Shown in pieces: positions 34,096 to 43,183 of a stretch of DNA of 64,000 nt. The stretch is from Lacrimispora sphenoides JCM 1415 (GTDB taxonomy: Bacteria; Bacillota; Clostridia; Lachnospirales; Lachnospiraceae). The notes under the pieces were generated by a model. That model worked only from the letters and a program-made list of their open reading frames with translations, was not told the origin of the DNA and did not search any database. Within the stretch, counting starts at the first letter, position 1; every line of letters begins with the position of its first letter. Location: positions 2,728,001-2,792,000 of the forward strand of contig NZ_LT630003.1 in NCBI RefSeq assembly GCF_900105615.1, in the 5' to 3' direction. The position numbers and the translations under genes are program-made.

Positions 34096-34584
34096 CTAAT
34101 GTTTCATATCGTCTCTGCCGTATTCATCGACAAAGCGGTATTTTTCCGGAAGCAGGAATCCTTCTTTTTTCATCCAGTTTAAAGAATCTTCTGATCCCCG
34201 GAATATGCTCATGGCTGTCTTATTCCTGCGAAATCCCATTTTTTCGTATAGAGCGACCGTCCTGGGATGGGTGTATAGGATGACATTCTGGCCCTTAACC
34301 TGATCAAGCAGCAATTCAATCAGTTTTCTGCCGATTCCGTATCCCTGATATTCTTCATCAAGAGCAATATTATAGATCGCTGCCTGGCAGACGCCATCGG
34401 ATAAGGCCCTTCCAACCCCCACGATCCTCTCTTTGTCATAGACAAACACTACAGCATAACTGTTGTTAAAGATGGTCTCCTGATCTTTTGCAGACCGGTC
34501 CGACAGCCCGGAACGCCGAAGCACATCGGCGACTTCCTGCCAGTGAATCCCTTCCTTTGTTATCTTGTAGGTGATATCATTCAT
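34096..34584 (-). CDS. GNAT N-acetyltransferase 2
   Basis: GNAT-fold protein of 162 residues. The acetyl-CoA loop reads IALDEEYQGYGIGRKLIELL, followed by YTHPRTVALYEKMGF. The ATG has AGGAGG upstream and overlaps the end of GST-like copy 3 by 8 bp, so the two products are made together. It is unlike GNAT 1 in sequence, which suggests a different acceptor. Confidence 0.85.
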   Translation of the reverse strand: MNDITYKITKEGIHWQEVADVLRRSGLSDRSAKDQETIFNNSYAVVFVYDKERIVGVGRALSDGVCQAAIYNIALDEEYQGYGIGRKLIELLLDQVKGQNVILYTHPRTVALYEKMGFRRNKTAMSIFRGSEDSLNWMKKEGFLLPEKYRFVDEYGRDDMKH

Positions 34585-35599
34585 GGAAGACCTCCTGAAG
34601 TTTCAATTTTTTATCCGGGTCCCTGCTTAAGTTTTCCCGCCCTGACGGCAGCTCCCAGCCACTGACATCAGGTCCCTTGGCAACTATGGAATATACATTT
34701 CCCCATAGAGGTTTTAGATGGGGCGATAATTGATAATGCTTTTTGTATACATCAAAATAGGTGCTTTCTTTTATTTCCGGAACCTGATATAAATCTCTGG
34801 CATAGGGCCACAAATTCTTATACTCCACCAGTCTCTTTTTGTTTGCATGAAAAACCTGATGGTATACCACATCAAATCTAGCCAGAGTCGGATACAGCCT
34901 GATATCAGAGTCCGTAATATAATCTCCGAATAAAAAACGCCTTGATTCCAGTCTTTGATCCAGGAGATCCATTGCCTTAAAAAAGGCTTCAAAAGCCTTC
35001 TCGTATGCTTCCTGAGATCTGGCAAAGCCAACGTCATATACGCCATTGTTGATTCTTTCGAATATGAAATGGTTGAGCTCATTGATTTCTGTCCGAAGAT
35101 CAGCCGGATAAAGCTCCGGTGCACCGTCCTTATGATATGGCTTCCATGCAGTTTCAAAATAGACCGGGATCCAGAAGTGATCATTATTCACACCTTTTCC
35201 TGAGGTTGTATCTGCCAGAATGGGAACGGTAGGCCGTTCCTTGTAATCTCCGTCAGGAGTATCCCTGTCATAAATTTCTTTTAAATAGTGGATTCCCAAA
35301 ACAGGATCCTTCTCACCCGGATCCTCTGTAAATACCCAGCCTTTGGGATCACGGAAAATTCCCGTTGTTCCAAGGCTGATAACCTTATCCAGTCCCAAAA
35401 GCCTTCTGGCTATTATGACCTTGTGCGCATGGGGACAGGCCGGCATCCAAAGCAGTCGGTACCGGCCGGCTTCCACCGGCCACTCCCCTTCTTCCCTGCC
35501 AAATTTCTTTTTAAATAAATTATCCTGGACCTTGATTTCCCCGCCCGCCTGAATTTGATGACGAAATGTGTTCTCAAAGACTTCGATTCCTTCTGCCAT
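34577..35599 (-). CDS. Glutathionyl-hydroquinone reductase-like protein, copy 3
   Basis: GST-fold protein of 340 residues. The catalytic region reads MPACPHAHK (Cys 55), with His in place of Trp after CP. The helical domain keeps FLFGDYITDSDIRLYPTLARF. It is 53 bp downstream of the ABC ATPase gene and overlaps GNAT 2, tying the GST-like enzymes to a transporter. Confidence 0.88.
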   Translation of the reverse strand: MAEGIEVFENTFRHQIQAGGEIKVQDNLFKKKFGREEGEWPVEAGRYRLLWMPACPHAHKVIIARRLLGLDKVISLGTTGIFRDPKGWVFTEDPGEKDPVLGIHYLKEIYDRDTPDGDYKERPTVPILADTTSGKGVNNDHFWIPVYFETAWKPYHKDGAPELYPADLRTEINELNHFIFERINNGVYDVGFARSQEAYEKAFEAFFKAMDLLDQRLESRRFLFGDYITDSDIRLYPTLARFDVVYHQVFHANKKRLVEYKNLWPYARDLYQVPEIKESTYFDVYKKHYQLSPHLKPLWGNVYSIVAKGPDVSGWELPSGRENLSRDPDKKLKLQEVFHE

Positions 35600-35652
35600 A
35601 TCATTCTCCCTGTCAAGCGGATATTTGCAATCCGCGGCCTTTCTTGATTCGG

Positions 35653-36417
35653 TTATATCGTATAATCAGCGCTTTCCAACATGTGAATCTTTACTAAAAA
35701 CTCCTTTAACCGTTGGTTTTTCGGATTATCAAAGATCTCTTTCGGTGTTCCGTCAGCTACAATTTTTCCGTTTTCCAGGAAAATGATCCGATTGGCCACG
35801 TTTCTCACAAAATTCATCTCATGGGTTACAAGGAGTATGGTATTGCCCTCCTGGGCTGCCTTTTTTATAGTAATCAGAACTTCGCTCACCAGCTCCGGGT
35901 CCAGAGCCGATGTCGGTTCATCCATGAGAAGCAGTTTCGGATTCATAGCCAGCGCCCTTGCGATGGCCACCCTTTGCTGCTGCCCTCCGGATAAATGCCT
36001 GGGATAATGGGACAAACGGTCCCCCATCCCTACCTTCTGCAAGTGCTTTTCCGCAATGCTTCTGGCCTCGTTTTTCTTTAGCTTTTTTACTACCAACAGC
36101 CCTTCCATTACATTTTCCAGGGCGGTCCGGTTCTTGAAAAGATTAAACTGCTGGAATACCATTTCCGTATTCTTCCGCAACTCCAGTTTTTCCCTGGCTG
36201 ATCTTGTAGTAAGGTCGATTTCCTGATCGTTTATCTTGATGGTTCCCTTTTCCGGTTTTTCAAGCAGATTGATGGAACGGAGCAGGGTGGACTTACCGGT
36301 TCCTGATGGTCCGATGATGGCGACCACATCACCTTCGTGTATGACCAGATCAATGTTATCCAGCACCACGTTCTTGCCAAATTTTTTACTTAATCCACGA
36401 ATTTCAATGACACTCAC
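35653..36417 (-). CDS. Polar amino acid/cystine-type ABC transporter ATPase
   Basis: ATPase of 254 residues for the permease just upstream. Walker A GPSGTGKST, signature LSGGQQQR and Walker B LLMDEPTSALD are intact. Like GlnQ/TcyC-type proteins it has no C-terminal regulatory domain. It lies two bases after the permease gene. The substrate is inferred from the sulfur-rich neighbourhood: cystine or an S-conjugated cysteine. Confidence 0.92.
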   Translation of the reverse strand: MSVIEIRGLSKKFGKNVVLDNIDLVIHEGDVVAIIGPSGTGKSTLLRSINLLEKPEKGTIKINDQEIDLTTRSAREKLELRKNTEMVFQQFNLFKNRTALENVMEGLLVVKKLKKNEARSIAEKHLQKVGMGDRLSHYPRHLSGGQQQRVAIARALAMNPKLLLMDEPTSALDPELVSEVLITIKKAAQEGNTILLVTHEMNFVRNVANRIIFLENGKIVADGTPKEIFDNPKNQRLKEFLVKIHMLESADYTI

Positions 36418-36419
36418 AC

Positions 36420-37220
36420 TTATTCCTCCTTTCCCTGTTCCTGTCCATGCTTTTTGGACAGGACCCGCCCCGTTTTACCGGGTGTAAAGATATGTCCGCA
36501 GGACTCTTCTGCCGAAACCGTTTCCGGAACGCTCATCTTTTTTTCTAAATATACAAACAGCCGCTCAATAAAAATCGTCATTACCCAGTAGATGATAGCC
36601 AGAGAACAATATGCTTCAAAATACCGGTAGCTGTTTCCAGCAAGAATCTTACCCTGAGCCGTTATCTCAACGACCGAGCAGGTAAATGCAAGTGAGGTCC
36701 CCTTTACCAGGCTTATGAGGGAGTTTCCCAGGGATGGGAGGGCTACAGTCACCGCCTGGGGGAACAAAACCCTGCGGAATATCTGGAACCCGTTCATTCC
36801 AAGAGCCTTGGCTGCCTCAACCTGCCCTTTTTCCACGGACTGTATGGCTGCCCGTATGGTTTCTGAATCAAAGGCAGATTGATTAAGCCCCAGGGCCACG
36901 ATCGCAAAAATAATTGACGGGATTCCATTTACGTTATAAGAAGTTCCATTGTAAAAGTTATAGTATTTCAATGCGATAGGAATTCCAAAATACGTAAGAT
37001 AAAGCTGGACGATAATCGGAGTTCCCCGTACGACCGAAACAAATAAAGTACATAATTGCCGCAGGACCGGGACATTGTGGATCTTCACTACGGCGATCAA
37101 AAGCCCTATCACCCAACCGATTATCAGGGCAACTCCTGTCAGCTGCAGTGTTACAGGCAAGTATTTCAGCAATGCAGGAATTTCCGTGAACACCAGCTGC
37201 CAGTCAAATATTTTGCTCAT
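36420..37220 (-). CDS. Polar amino acid/cystine-type ABC transporter permease
   Basis: Membrane permease of 266 residues, HisM-like. It has about five hydrophobic segments and the EAA loop AAKALGMNGFQIFRRVLFPQA in shortened view (AAKALGMNGFQIF). A charged C-terminal tail of about 40 residues extends beyond the usual end. It lies 18 bp after the binding-protein gene and 2 bp before the ATPase gene, the complete importer of this class. Confidence 0.9.
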   Translation of the reverse strand: MSKIFDWQLVFTEIPALLKYLPVTLQLTGVALIIGWVIGLLIAVVKIHNVPVLRQLCTLFVSVVRGTPIIVQLYLTYFGIPIALKYYNFYNGTSYNVNGIPSIIFAIVALGLNQSAFDSETIRAAIQSVEKGQVEAAKALGMNGFQIFRRVLFPQAVTVALPSLGNSLISLVKGTSLAFTCSVVEITAQGKILAGNSYRYFEAYCSLAIIYWVMTIFIERLFVYLEKKMSVPETVSAEESCGHIFTPGKTGRVLSKKHGQEQGKEE

Positions 37221-37238
37221 CTTGTTCCTCCGGTTTTA

Positions 37239-38168
37239 TTAATAAGATGGGGAGTAATCGGATCCAAACCATTTTAAGTTAATTTCCTTAGAAGTTCCGT
37301 CCTCAATCACTTCTTTTAACGCCTTGTCGATATCCTCTACCAGTTTCTCATTTCCCTTGCTGACAATCAGATAACTGAAGGGTTCTTCCATTAAGTCCTT
37401 TGAAAGGGTGTTGCTGATGGAAGCTCCTTCCACATTAAAACTAAATTCTTTCTGATAATACTCGAACATCGGTTTATCCATTAATACAAAATCATATTTC
37501 CCTGCTTCCACATCCTGAATCTGCAGCACAAGGTCTTCATCACTGTATTCGATTGCAATGGGATTCTGGCTATGGGCGGCGTTATAGTTTTCCAGGGCTG
37601 TGGTGATATTAATTCCCGCAGATGAAATAGTCTTTAAGCCAGCAAGATCATCCCATGTCTCTATGCCTGCTGCCTTTTCATTGTTCTTTGCAAAGATGGC
37701 AACGTACTCATTGGCAAAGATCGGATCGGTAAATAAATACTTTTCTTTTCTGCTCTCATTCTTCGCAAAATTATTTACACCGATCTGGTACCGGTCGGAA
37801 TCCAGGCCTGCGAAAATGGAGGTAAAATCGGTCACTTCGATTTCAAGCTTATATTGGGGGAGCCGGTCAAAAACAGCTTTGATCAGTTCAATATTGTGAC
37901 CGGTAAGCTGATTGCTGCTGTCCACAAAGGTGAACGGCTTTGGAGAACCGCCTGTTGCCGCATGAATGACCACCGGTTCTGCTGTGCCTGCAGCCTCACT
38001 GCTCTCCTCCTGTGTCGCCGGTTCTTCTGAACTTTCTGTTTTTGTTGTTTCCTCAGCTGCTTTGGTTGCCGCCGGATTAGTACTGCTCTTGCATCCGGTC
38101 AGGGCTCCTAATACGGCCACTGCCGTAAGCACCCCCAGGATTGATTTGCCTGCAATATTTTTCTTCAT
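37239..38168 (-). CDS. Amino acid-binding lipoprotein (family 3 solute-binding protein)
   Basis: Lipoprotein of 309 residues with lipobox LTGCKSS (Cys near 26), a Ser/Thr/Glu-rich linker to about 65, then a family 3 solute-binding fold with GHNIELIKAVFDRLP. It is the binding component for the permease and ATPase that follow. Clostridial cystine-binding proteins look like this, but specificity cannot be read. The 75-bp gap to metQ upstream contains no hairpin, so transcription can continue through it. Confidence 0.9.
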   Translation of the reverse strand: MKKNIAGKSILGVLTAVAVLGALTGCKSSTNPAATKAAEETTKTESSEEPATQEESSEAAGTAEPVVIHAATGGSPKPFTFVDSSNQLTGHNIELIKAVFDRLPQYKLEIEVTDFTSIFAGLDSDRYQIGVNNFAKNESRKEKYLFTDPIFANEYVAIFAKNNEKAAGIETWDDLAGLKTISSAGINITTALENYNAAHSQNPIAIEYSDEDLVLQIQDVEAGKYDFVLMDKPMFEYYQKEFSFNVEGASISNTLSKDLMEEPFSYLIVSKGNEKLVEDIDKALKEVIEDGTSKEINLKWFGSDYSPSY

Positions 38169-38243
38169 AATTTTCTCTCCTCTTTTATAAAATGATTTTC
38201 TTTGTTTGGGTTATCTCCTTCCTGTTACCGGATGGAGTCTATG

Positions 38244-39068
38244 CTATTGCAATTCCTGGGGAACGAACCACAAGCCTGAGTTGTTCTTTTTCATATACTC
38301 TTTCAATTCGTCCGAGTGATAAGCAGCTGCGATGTCCTTTGCCCATTTTGTATCTTTGTTCTCTTCTTTTACAACCACCTGTAAAATCAGATGATCCAAA
38401 ATATCTTCTTGTAATATGGCGGTAGATGGATCAATGCCTGCATTATAAACAATGCTTCCTGTGATCACTGCAAAGTCAAAATCATCCAGAGCAGGAGGGA
38501 TGTTTAACGAATCCATTTCCACAAAATTGATGTTGTACGTGTTTTCAATGATGTCGGATTGTTTCACCGTTTCAAGGGGAACATCCGGGTTAAGCTTGAT
38601 CCAGCCGGCCTTTTGAAGAAGTGCATAAGCACGTGCCGTATTGGATGCGTCATTTGGCACTGCGACAATCGCGCCATCCGCTATGGCGTCCAAAGAGGTG
38701 TGCTTTGCAGAAAACAGTCCGGCGGGAACGGTGGGTATGGGGGAGATGGGAACAAGGTTTCCATTTTGCTTATTGTTGAAATTTTCTGCATAAGCAGTAT
38801 GCTGTTCCACGTTAAAGTCAATTTCACCTTCATTCAACGCGGTATCATTCTGCAAAAGGTCTGAAAAATCAACCACTTCCAGCTGATACCCCTGCTTCTC
38901 TAAGATGGGTTTCACTGCATCTTCAAATAATACCGTATAGGGTCCTGCAGCCTTGCCGTATTTCAATGTTTTTTTGTCCTGGCCCAGCTTGCTTTCGCTA
39001 TTGGCTGAGCAGCCGGCGACAGTGACGGCAAGTAAGGCAGCGATGATAATCAATCCAATTTTTTTCAT
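38244..39068 (-). CDS. metQ: MetQ-type substrate-binding lipoprotein
   Basis: Lipoprotein of 274 residues with lipobox VAGCSANS (Cys 20) and the NlpA/MetQ fold (LKYGKAAGPYTVLFEDAVKP, VPNDASNTARAYALLQKAG). Such proteins bind methionine or related sulfur compounds. It lies 15 bp downstream of metI. Together with MetN and MetI it forms a full MetNIQ importer embedded in the GST-like operon, which suggests an unusual sulfur substrate. Confidence 0.92.
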   Translation of the reverse strand: MKKIGLIIIAALLAVTVAGCSANSESKLGQDKKTLKYGKAAGPYTVLFEDAVKPILEKQGYQLEVVDFSDLLQNDTALNEGEIDFNVEQHTAYAENFNNKQNGNLVPISPIPTVPAGLFSAKHTSLDAIADGAIVAVPNDASNTARAYALLQKAGWIKLNPDVPLETVKQSDIIENTYNINFVEMDSLNIPPALDDFDFAVITGSIVYNAGIDPSTAILQEDILDHLILQVVVKEENKDTKWAKDIAAAYHSDELKEYMKKNNSGLWFVPQELQ

Positions 39069-39083
39069 AAACAGGTTCCTCCT

Positions 39084-39752
39084 TTATTCACGTGCTCTGA
39101 CACGTTTTGATAAATAATTTCCAAGCCCTTGAATCAGCTGCACAAACACGATCAATACGATTACGGTCGCAACCATTAAGGGTGTGTTAAATTGCTGATA
39201 CCCATAGGTTAATGCCAGGTTACCAACACCGCCTCCGCCTATGGCTCCCGCCATGGCGGTTGCACCAAGGAGACCGATGGTGCCTGTGGTCAGGGACAAG
39301 ATCAGCGAACCCAATGCTTCCGGCAGCAAAAAGTACCAAATAACCTGCAAAGGAGTCGCCCCCATGGCTTCCGCCGCTTCGATGATGCCCTTATCAACCT
39401 CAAGCAGCGAGCTTTCTACCAGGCGCGAAAGAAATGGAGTAATGTAAAACACCAGCGAAACCAAAGCGGCCTGGGTGCCGATCCGGGTACCCACAATGAT
39501 TTTTGTTAAGGGCATAATTGCCACCAGCAAAATAATATATGGCACGGAGCGCACAATGTTAATTGTGTAATTGATCAGGGTATAGACAGCTTTGTTTTGC
39601 AGGATACCGCCCTTACGTGTAATGGTAAGTAATATGCCGAGGGGAATCCCAAGTAGTGATCCCAGCACCAGCCCCCAGAACAGCATATAAACGGTCTGGC
39701 CGGCAGCAATTATCATCTGTTCGCTTGTAATGCCTAAATATTGCTCAATCAT
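39084..39752 (-). CDS. metI: MetI-type ABC permease
   Basis: Permease of 222 residues, the normal length, with five membrane segments and the EAA region EAAEAMGATPLQVIWYFLLPE. The opening region has SLLGIPLGILLT, and GAIGGGGVGNLALTYGY is a MetI hallmark. The ATG overlaps the end of metN by 8 bp. Confidence 0.93.
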   Translation of the reverse strand: MIEQYLGITSEQMIIAAGQTVYMLFWGLVLGSLLGIPLGILLTITRKGGILQNKAVYTLINYTINIVRSVPYIILLVAIMPLTKIIVGTRIGTQAALVSLVFYITPFLSRLVESSLLEVDKGIIEAAEAMGATPLQVIWYFLLPEALGSLILSLTTGTIGLLGATAMAGAIGGGGVGNLALTYGYQQFNTPLMVATVIVLIVFVQLIQGLGNYLSKRVRARE

Positions 39753-40794
39753 TGCGATCCTCCTCTCCCCCGGTCAAACGTAAGACTTCCACATAGACTC
39801 CGGAATCTTCAATAAATTGCTGCACCTCGTCAAGCCTTTGAGCGGAACCAAATACCTGCACAATCATAACGCTGAACACAACTCCCTGAAGTTCACAAAC
39901 GGTGGCAAACAAAATGCTGTTTTCCAAGTGGTATTCCGCGCTTATGCGGTACAGCAGGGGTTTTCCGGCAATATTTCCTTGAAAACGCAGACGGAAAATC
40001 CGGTTATCTCCCTGATATTTAAGAATTTCCCGGGCAAGGCTCCTGGGTATGCTGTCGTCAATCACGGTCTTTACAAAACTTCTGGTAATTTTATTCTGTG
40101 GATTACCGAATACTTCAAGCACTGTTCCCTTCTCTAGCACCCTTCCATTATCCATAACCGCAACTTTGTTACAAACATCACAAATAACGTGCATTTCGTG
40201 AGTGATCAGGAGAATCGTAACATTCAGCTCCCTGTTTATTTTTTTCAATAACTCCAGAATAGAATCCGTGGTCTTAGGATCCAAAGCACTTGTAGCCTCG
40301 TCGCAAAGTAAGATGCTGGGATTTGTGGCAAGGGCGCGGGCTATGCCGACCCTTTGTTTTTGACCGCCTGAAAGCTTTGATACATTGGTGTGGGTTTTAT
40401 CCTCAAGCTCTACAAACTGCAAGAGCTCTTTTACCCGCTTTTCTATGTCCTTTTTGGGCACTTTGTTCAATACCAGCGGCGCCGCTACGTTCTGAAAAAC
40501 AGATTTGGACTGGAGCAGATTAAATTGCTGGAAAATCATGCCGATATTCTTTCTCAGCTTTCGTAAGTCCGGTTTTGACAGGGTGGTGATGTCCGTGCCA
40601 TCAACCAGTACCCGCCCTTCTGATGGGCGCTCCAATAAGTTTACCAGGCGTACCAGGGTAGATTTACCTGCTCCGCTGAAACCTATCACTCCGAAAATAT
40701 CGCCCTTTTTTACTGTAAGGCTGACCTGCCGCAAGGCATGAACTTCACCAGAAGCAGAATCAAACCGTTTACTTACGTTTTGAATTTCAATCAT
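39745..40794 (-). CDS. metN: MetN-type ABC ATPase with C-terminal NIL domain
   Basis: ATPase of 349 residues. Walker A GFSGAGKST, signature LSGGQKQR and Walker B LLCDEATSALD are present; the C-terminal 90 residues are the NIL domain, which in MetN binds the transported methionine and shuts the transporter. It overlaps the deacetylase gene upstream and metI downstream by 8 bp each, giving a tightly coupled set. Confidence 0.93.
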   Translation of the reverse strand: MIEIQNVSKRFDSASGEVHALRQVSLTVKKGDIFGVIGFSGAGKSTLVRLVNLLERPSEGRVLVDGTDITTLSKPDLRKLRKNIGMIFQQFNLLQSKSVFQNVAAPLVLNKVPKKDIEKRVKELLQFVELEDKTHTNVSKLSGGQKQRVGIARALATNPSILLCDEATSALDPKTTDSILELLKKINRELNVTILLITHEMHVICDVCNKVAVMDNGRVLEKGTVLEVFGNPQNKITRSFVKTVIDDSIPRSLAREILKYQGDNRIFRLRFQGNIAGKPLLYRISAEYHLENSILFATVCELQGVVFSVMIVQVFGSAQRLDEVQQFIEDSGVYVEVLRLTGGEEDRND

Positions 40795-41965
40795 CAGATG
40801 CCTCCTGCGCAGGAATCAATTCCCCGCTTTTTAAGGCTAAAAGAGTTTTTTGTGCCAAAGCTGCAAAATAATCAATGGCCGGCTTCAATGCATTGGTGTC
40901 AACTTGAAATTTCGGGTGGTGGTTGGGATAGGACTCACCAGTTCCTATACGAATGAAGAAACCTGGAATCTTTTCCTGATAAAAGGCAAAGTCTTCTCCG
41001 CCAAGAGACGGTGAAGAAGTTTTGACCTTCAGCCCCTGTTCTTTTGCTACGGCGGCAGCAGCAGGCTCAAAACACGGGGCATTATTTGTGGCAGGAGGCC
41101 CTGCAAGCCAGTCTATTTCTGCTTCTGTCCCCTGTGACAATGCAATATGCTGAACCAGTGTACGGAAACGTTCTTCGATCAGACGGCGATTGTGTCTACC
41201 CATGGTGCGTACCGTTCCTTCAAGCTCTGCTGTCTGCGGAATTACATTCCATGTGTTACCTGCCGTAACACGGGTTATGCTGAGCAGGCCCTGAGAAAAC
41301 GGATCAATATTACGGCTGATGATGCTTTGGGCAAGGGTTACAATCTGTGATGCTGTAAGCACAGGATCAATTCCGTCCTGAGGGTGAGCCGCATGGGTGC
41401 CTTTTCCCGTAAGCCTGACTGTAAACCTGTCAACAGCGGCGGTAACACTTCCGGAAACAATTCCTACAGTTCCAACCGGGAGTGTGATATCGGTATGCAG
41501 GCCGTAGATCCCGTCAACATCATCAAGAACCTTTGTTTTGATTACTTCCAAAGCACCGACCGAGGATTCCTCGGCGGGTTGAAACAGGATTTTTACCGTT
41601 CCGTGCAAATGTTCCCGCTGCTCCTGTAATTTTTTTGCCACATACAGCATCACTGTGGTATGAAAGTCGTGACCGCAGGCGTGCATCTTTCCAGTTATGG
41701 CAGAGGCATAGGGTAACTCGGTTTCTTCCTGCACGGGCAGAGCGTCGATATCGCAGCGCAGTGCGATCACAGGACCGTCGTTTTCACCTTGTATTTCTGC
41801 TGCCAATCCTGTTTTTAAATCCAAATCCAGGATACGGATATTGTAGTATTCTAAAAACTCACGAATTCGGCCCGTTGTCTCGTACTCTTCAAAGGATAGT
41901 TCGGGATTTTGGTGAAACCAATGAAAGGTTTCTGTAATCTGGTTATAAAATGTAGAATCAGACAT
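40787..41965 (-). CDS. M20 family amidohydrolase/N-acyl deacetylase (YxeP-like)
   Basis: Metal-dependent amidohydrolase of 392 residues, M20D. Metal-ligand segments are HACGHDFHTT, FQPAEESS and HPQDGIDP, with GGEDFAFY near the C-terminus. Relatives hydrolyse N-acetyl amino acids; YxeP and SndA act on N-acetylated S-substituted cysteines in Bacillus. Overlap with metN and the nearby GNATs fit an acetylate-process-deacetylate scheme for thiol conjugates; this is inference. Confidence 0.9.
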   Translation of the reverse strand: MSDSTFYNQITETFHWFHQNPELSFEEYETTGRIREFLEYYNIRILDLDLKTGLAAEIQGENDGPVIALRCDIDALPVQEETELPYASAITGKMHACGHDFHTTVMLYVAKKLQEQREHLHGTVKILFQPAEESSVGALEVIKTKVLDDVDGIYGLHTDITLPVGTVGIVSGSVTAAVDRFTVRLTGKGTHAAHPQDGIDPVLTASQIVTLAQSIISRNIDPFSQGLLSITRVTAGNTWNVIPQTAELEGTVRTMGRHNRRLIEERFRTLVQHIALSQGTEAEIDWLAGPPATNNAPCFEPAAAAVAKEQGLKVKTSSPSLGGEDFAFYQEKIPGFFIRIGTGESYPNHHPKFQVDTNALKPAIDYFAALAQKTLLALKSGELIPAQEASDD

Positions 41966-41982
41966 AAACGCTCCTGCCTTTC

Positions 41983-42963
41983 CTATTTTCTCTTTCCGAA
42001 TTTCTCATCCCTGTTATTCGGTTCATCCCAGATGGAAACATCCGGTCCCAGGGGAAGAATGTTATATGGATTGTGTCCATGGCTTCCCAGGAGATATCCC
42101 CTTTTTATGGAATCAAAATCCGTGGCCTCTTTAAATGCCGGAATCGTATACAAGTCCTTTGCATAATTCCACAGATTATCAAAATCCGCAATGCGGTTCC
42201 TGTTTGTCTTATGACTGAAATAGTAAGCCACGTCAAACCGGGCAAGGGTTACATATAACCGGATATCAGAATCAGTGAGCCGGTCTCCAAACAGATATCT
42301 CCCCTTGGAAAGCCGTTCTTCCAGCCAGTCAAGCCTTTGAAACAGCACATCATATGCAGTTTCATATTCTTTTTGGGACTGTGCAAAACCTGCTTTGTAT
42401 ACCCCGTTGTTCACTTCATGGAATAAGATCACATTGAGTTCATCAATTTCCTCTCTTAAATCCTCAGGATACAGATCCGGTGCCCCCGGCTTATAAAATG
42501 GCTTCCATGCGGTTTCCCAGTAATTTGTCAAACGGTGATAATCGTTGTTTACCACCTTTCTGGTCTTTAAATCTACCACAGTGGGAACCGTTGCCCTTCC
42601 TTCATATTCCGGGTCTGTGGCTGCATAGATTTCCGGGAGATACCGGATTTTAAGAACCGGATCCACGCCGCCCTCGTCAAGGGAAAATTCCCAGCCGTTC
42701 TCCGTTCTTACGGGACTTACCTTACCGACGCTGATCGCATCTTCCAGCCCCAGAAGCTTTAAGGCAATGATCTGTCTTGTGGCCCATGGGCATAGGGGCG
42801 TCCATATGAGCCGGTACCGCCCGGCTTCCACCGGAAGCTCTCCCTCCCCTTCACCAAAGGGTGTGACAAAATAATTATCCTGTCTTACAAAAGCGCCTGT
42901 TTCAGATACTTCGTGGGTATCTTCTGTGGTCGCTACCTTTCCGAATCTCTCTTCTATTGCCAT
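41983..42963 (-). CDS. Glutathionyl-hydroquinone reductase-like protein, copy 4
   Basis: GST-fold protein of 326 residues and first structural gene of the 14-gene run. The catalytic motif is TPLCPWATR (Cys 58), and the helical domain has YLFGDRLTDSDIRLYVTLARF. ATG 42963 is preferred: AAGGA lies just upstream, and the longer frame would begin inside the attenuator. It follows the terminator at 42995 directly, so it is the first gene released when attenuation is relieved. Confidence 0.88.
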   Translation of the reverse strand: MAIEERFGKVATTEDTHEVSETGAFVRQDNYFVTPFGEGEGELPVEAGRYRLIWTPLCPWATRQIIALKLLGLEDAISVGKVSPVRTENGWEFSLDEGGVDPVLKIRYLPEIYAATDPEYEGRATVPTVVDLKTRKVVNNDYHRLTNYWETAWKPFYKPGAPDLYPEDLREEIDELNVILFHEVNNGVYKAGFAQSQKEYETAYDVLFQRLDWLEERLSKGRYLFGDRLTDSDIRLYVTLARFDVAYYFSHKTNRNRIADFDNLWNYAKDLYTIPAFKEATDFDSIKRGYLLGSHGHNPYNILPLGPDVSIWDEPNNRDEKFGKRK

Positions 42964-42994
42964 ATTTTCTTCCTTCTTTCCTAAATTTGAGTAC

Positions 42995-43024
42995 AAAAAA
43001 AGCAGATGCCCTCTGACACCTGCC
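42995..43024 (-). terminator. Attenuator terminator between Cys leader peptide and GST-like operon
   Basis: Minus strand: GCAGGTG (43017-43023) pairs with CATCTGC (43002-43008), seven pairs with one G-T, then seven T. Its 5' arm can instead pair with ACCTG or CCTG within the leader peptide codons, around an inner TGCAT/ATGCA hairpin (43030-43046). The two folds exclude each other, as in classic attenuators. Confidence 0.85.
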
Positions 43025-43026
43025 TT

Positions 43027-43134
43027 CTATGCATAAAAACCATGCACAGGAGTTTCAGGTTTCAAGACACAAATTAAATGACCATTCTTTCCGCATTTAC
43101 AGCAACAACACATCTTCTCATTCATCTGAACCAT
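43027..43134 (-). CDS. Cysteine-rich leader peptide (35 residues)
   Basis: ATG 43134 is preceded by AAAGGAG at six bases, a strong site. Residues 9-14 read CCCCKC, encoded TGT TGT TGC TGT AAA TGC, and a further Cys is at 22; the peptide opens MVQMNEKM and ends GFYA. The stop lies within the attenuator. Six Cys codons, five of them in a run of six, just before a terminator with a competing fold are the signature of translational cysteine sensing: ribosomes stalled for Cys-tRNA should favour readthrough into the operon. The peptide itself may have no other function. Confidence 0.85.
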   Translation of the reverse strand: MVQMNEKMCCCCKCGKNGHLICVLKPETPVHGFYA

Positions 43135-43183
43135 TATTAACTCCTTTCCAAACTTTTCTGATTCCTTATATTCATATCTTACC

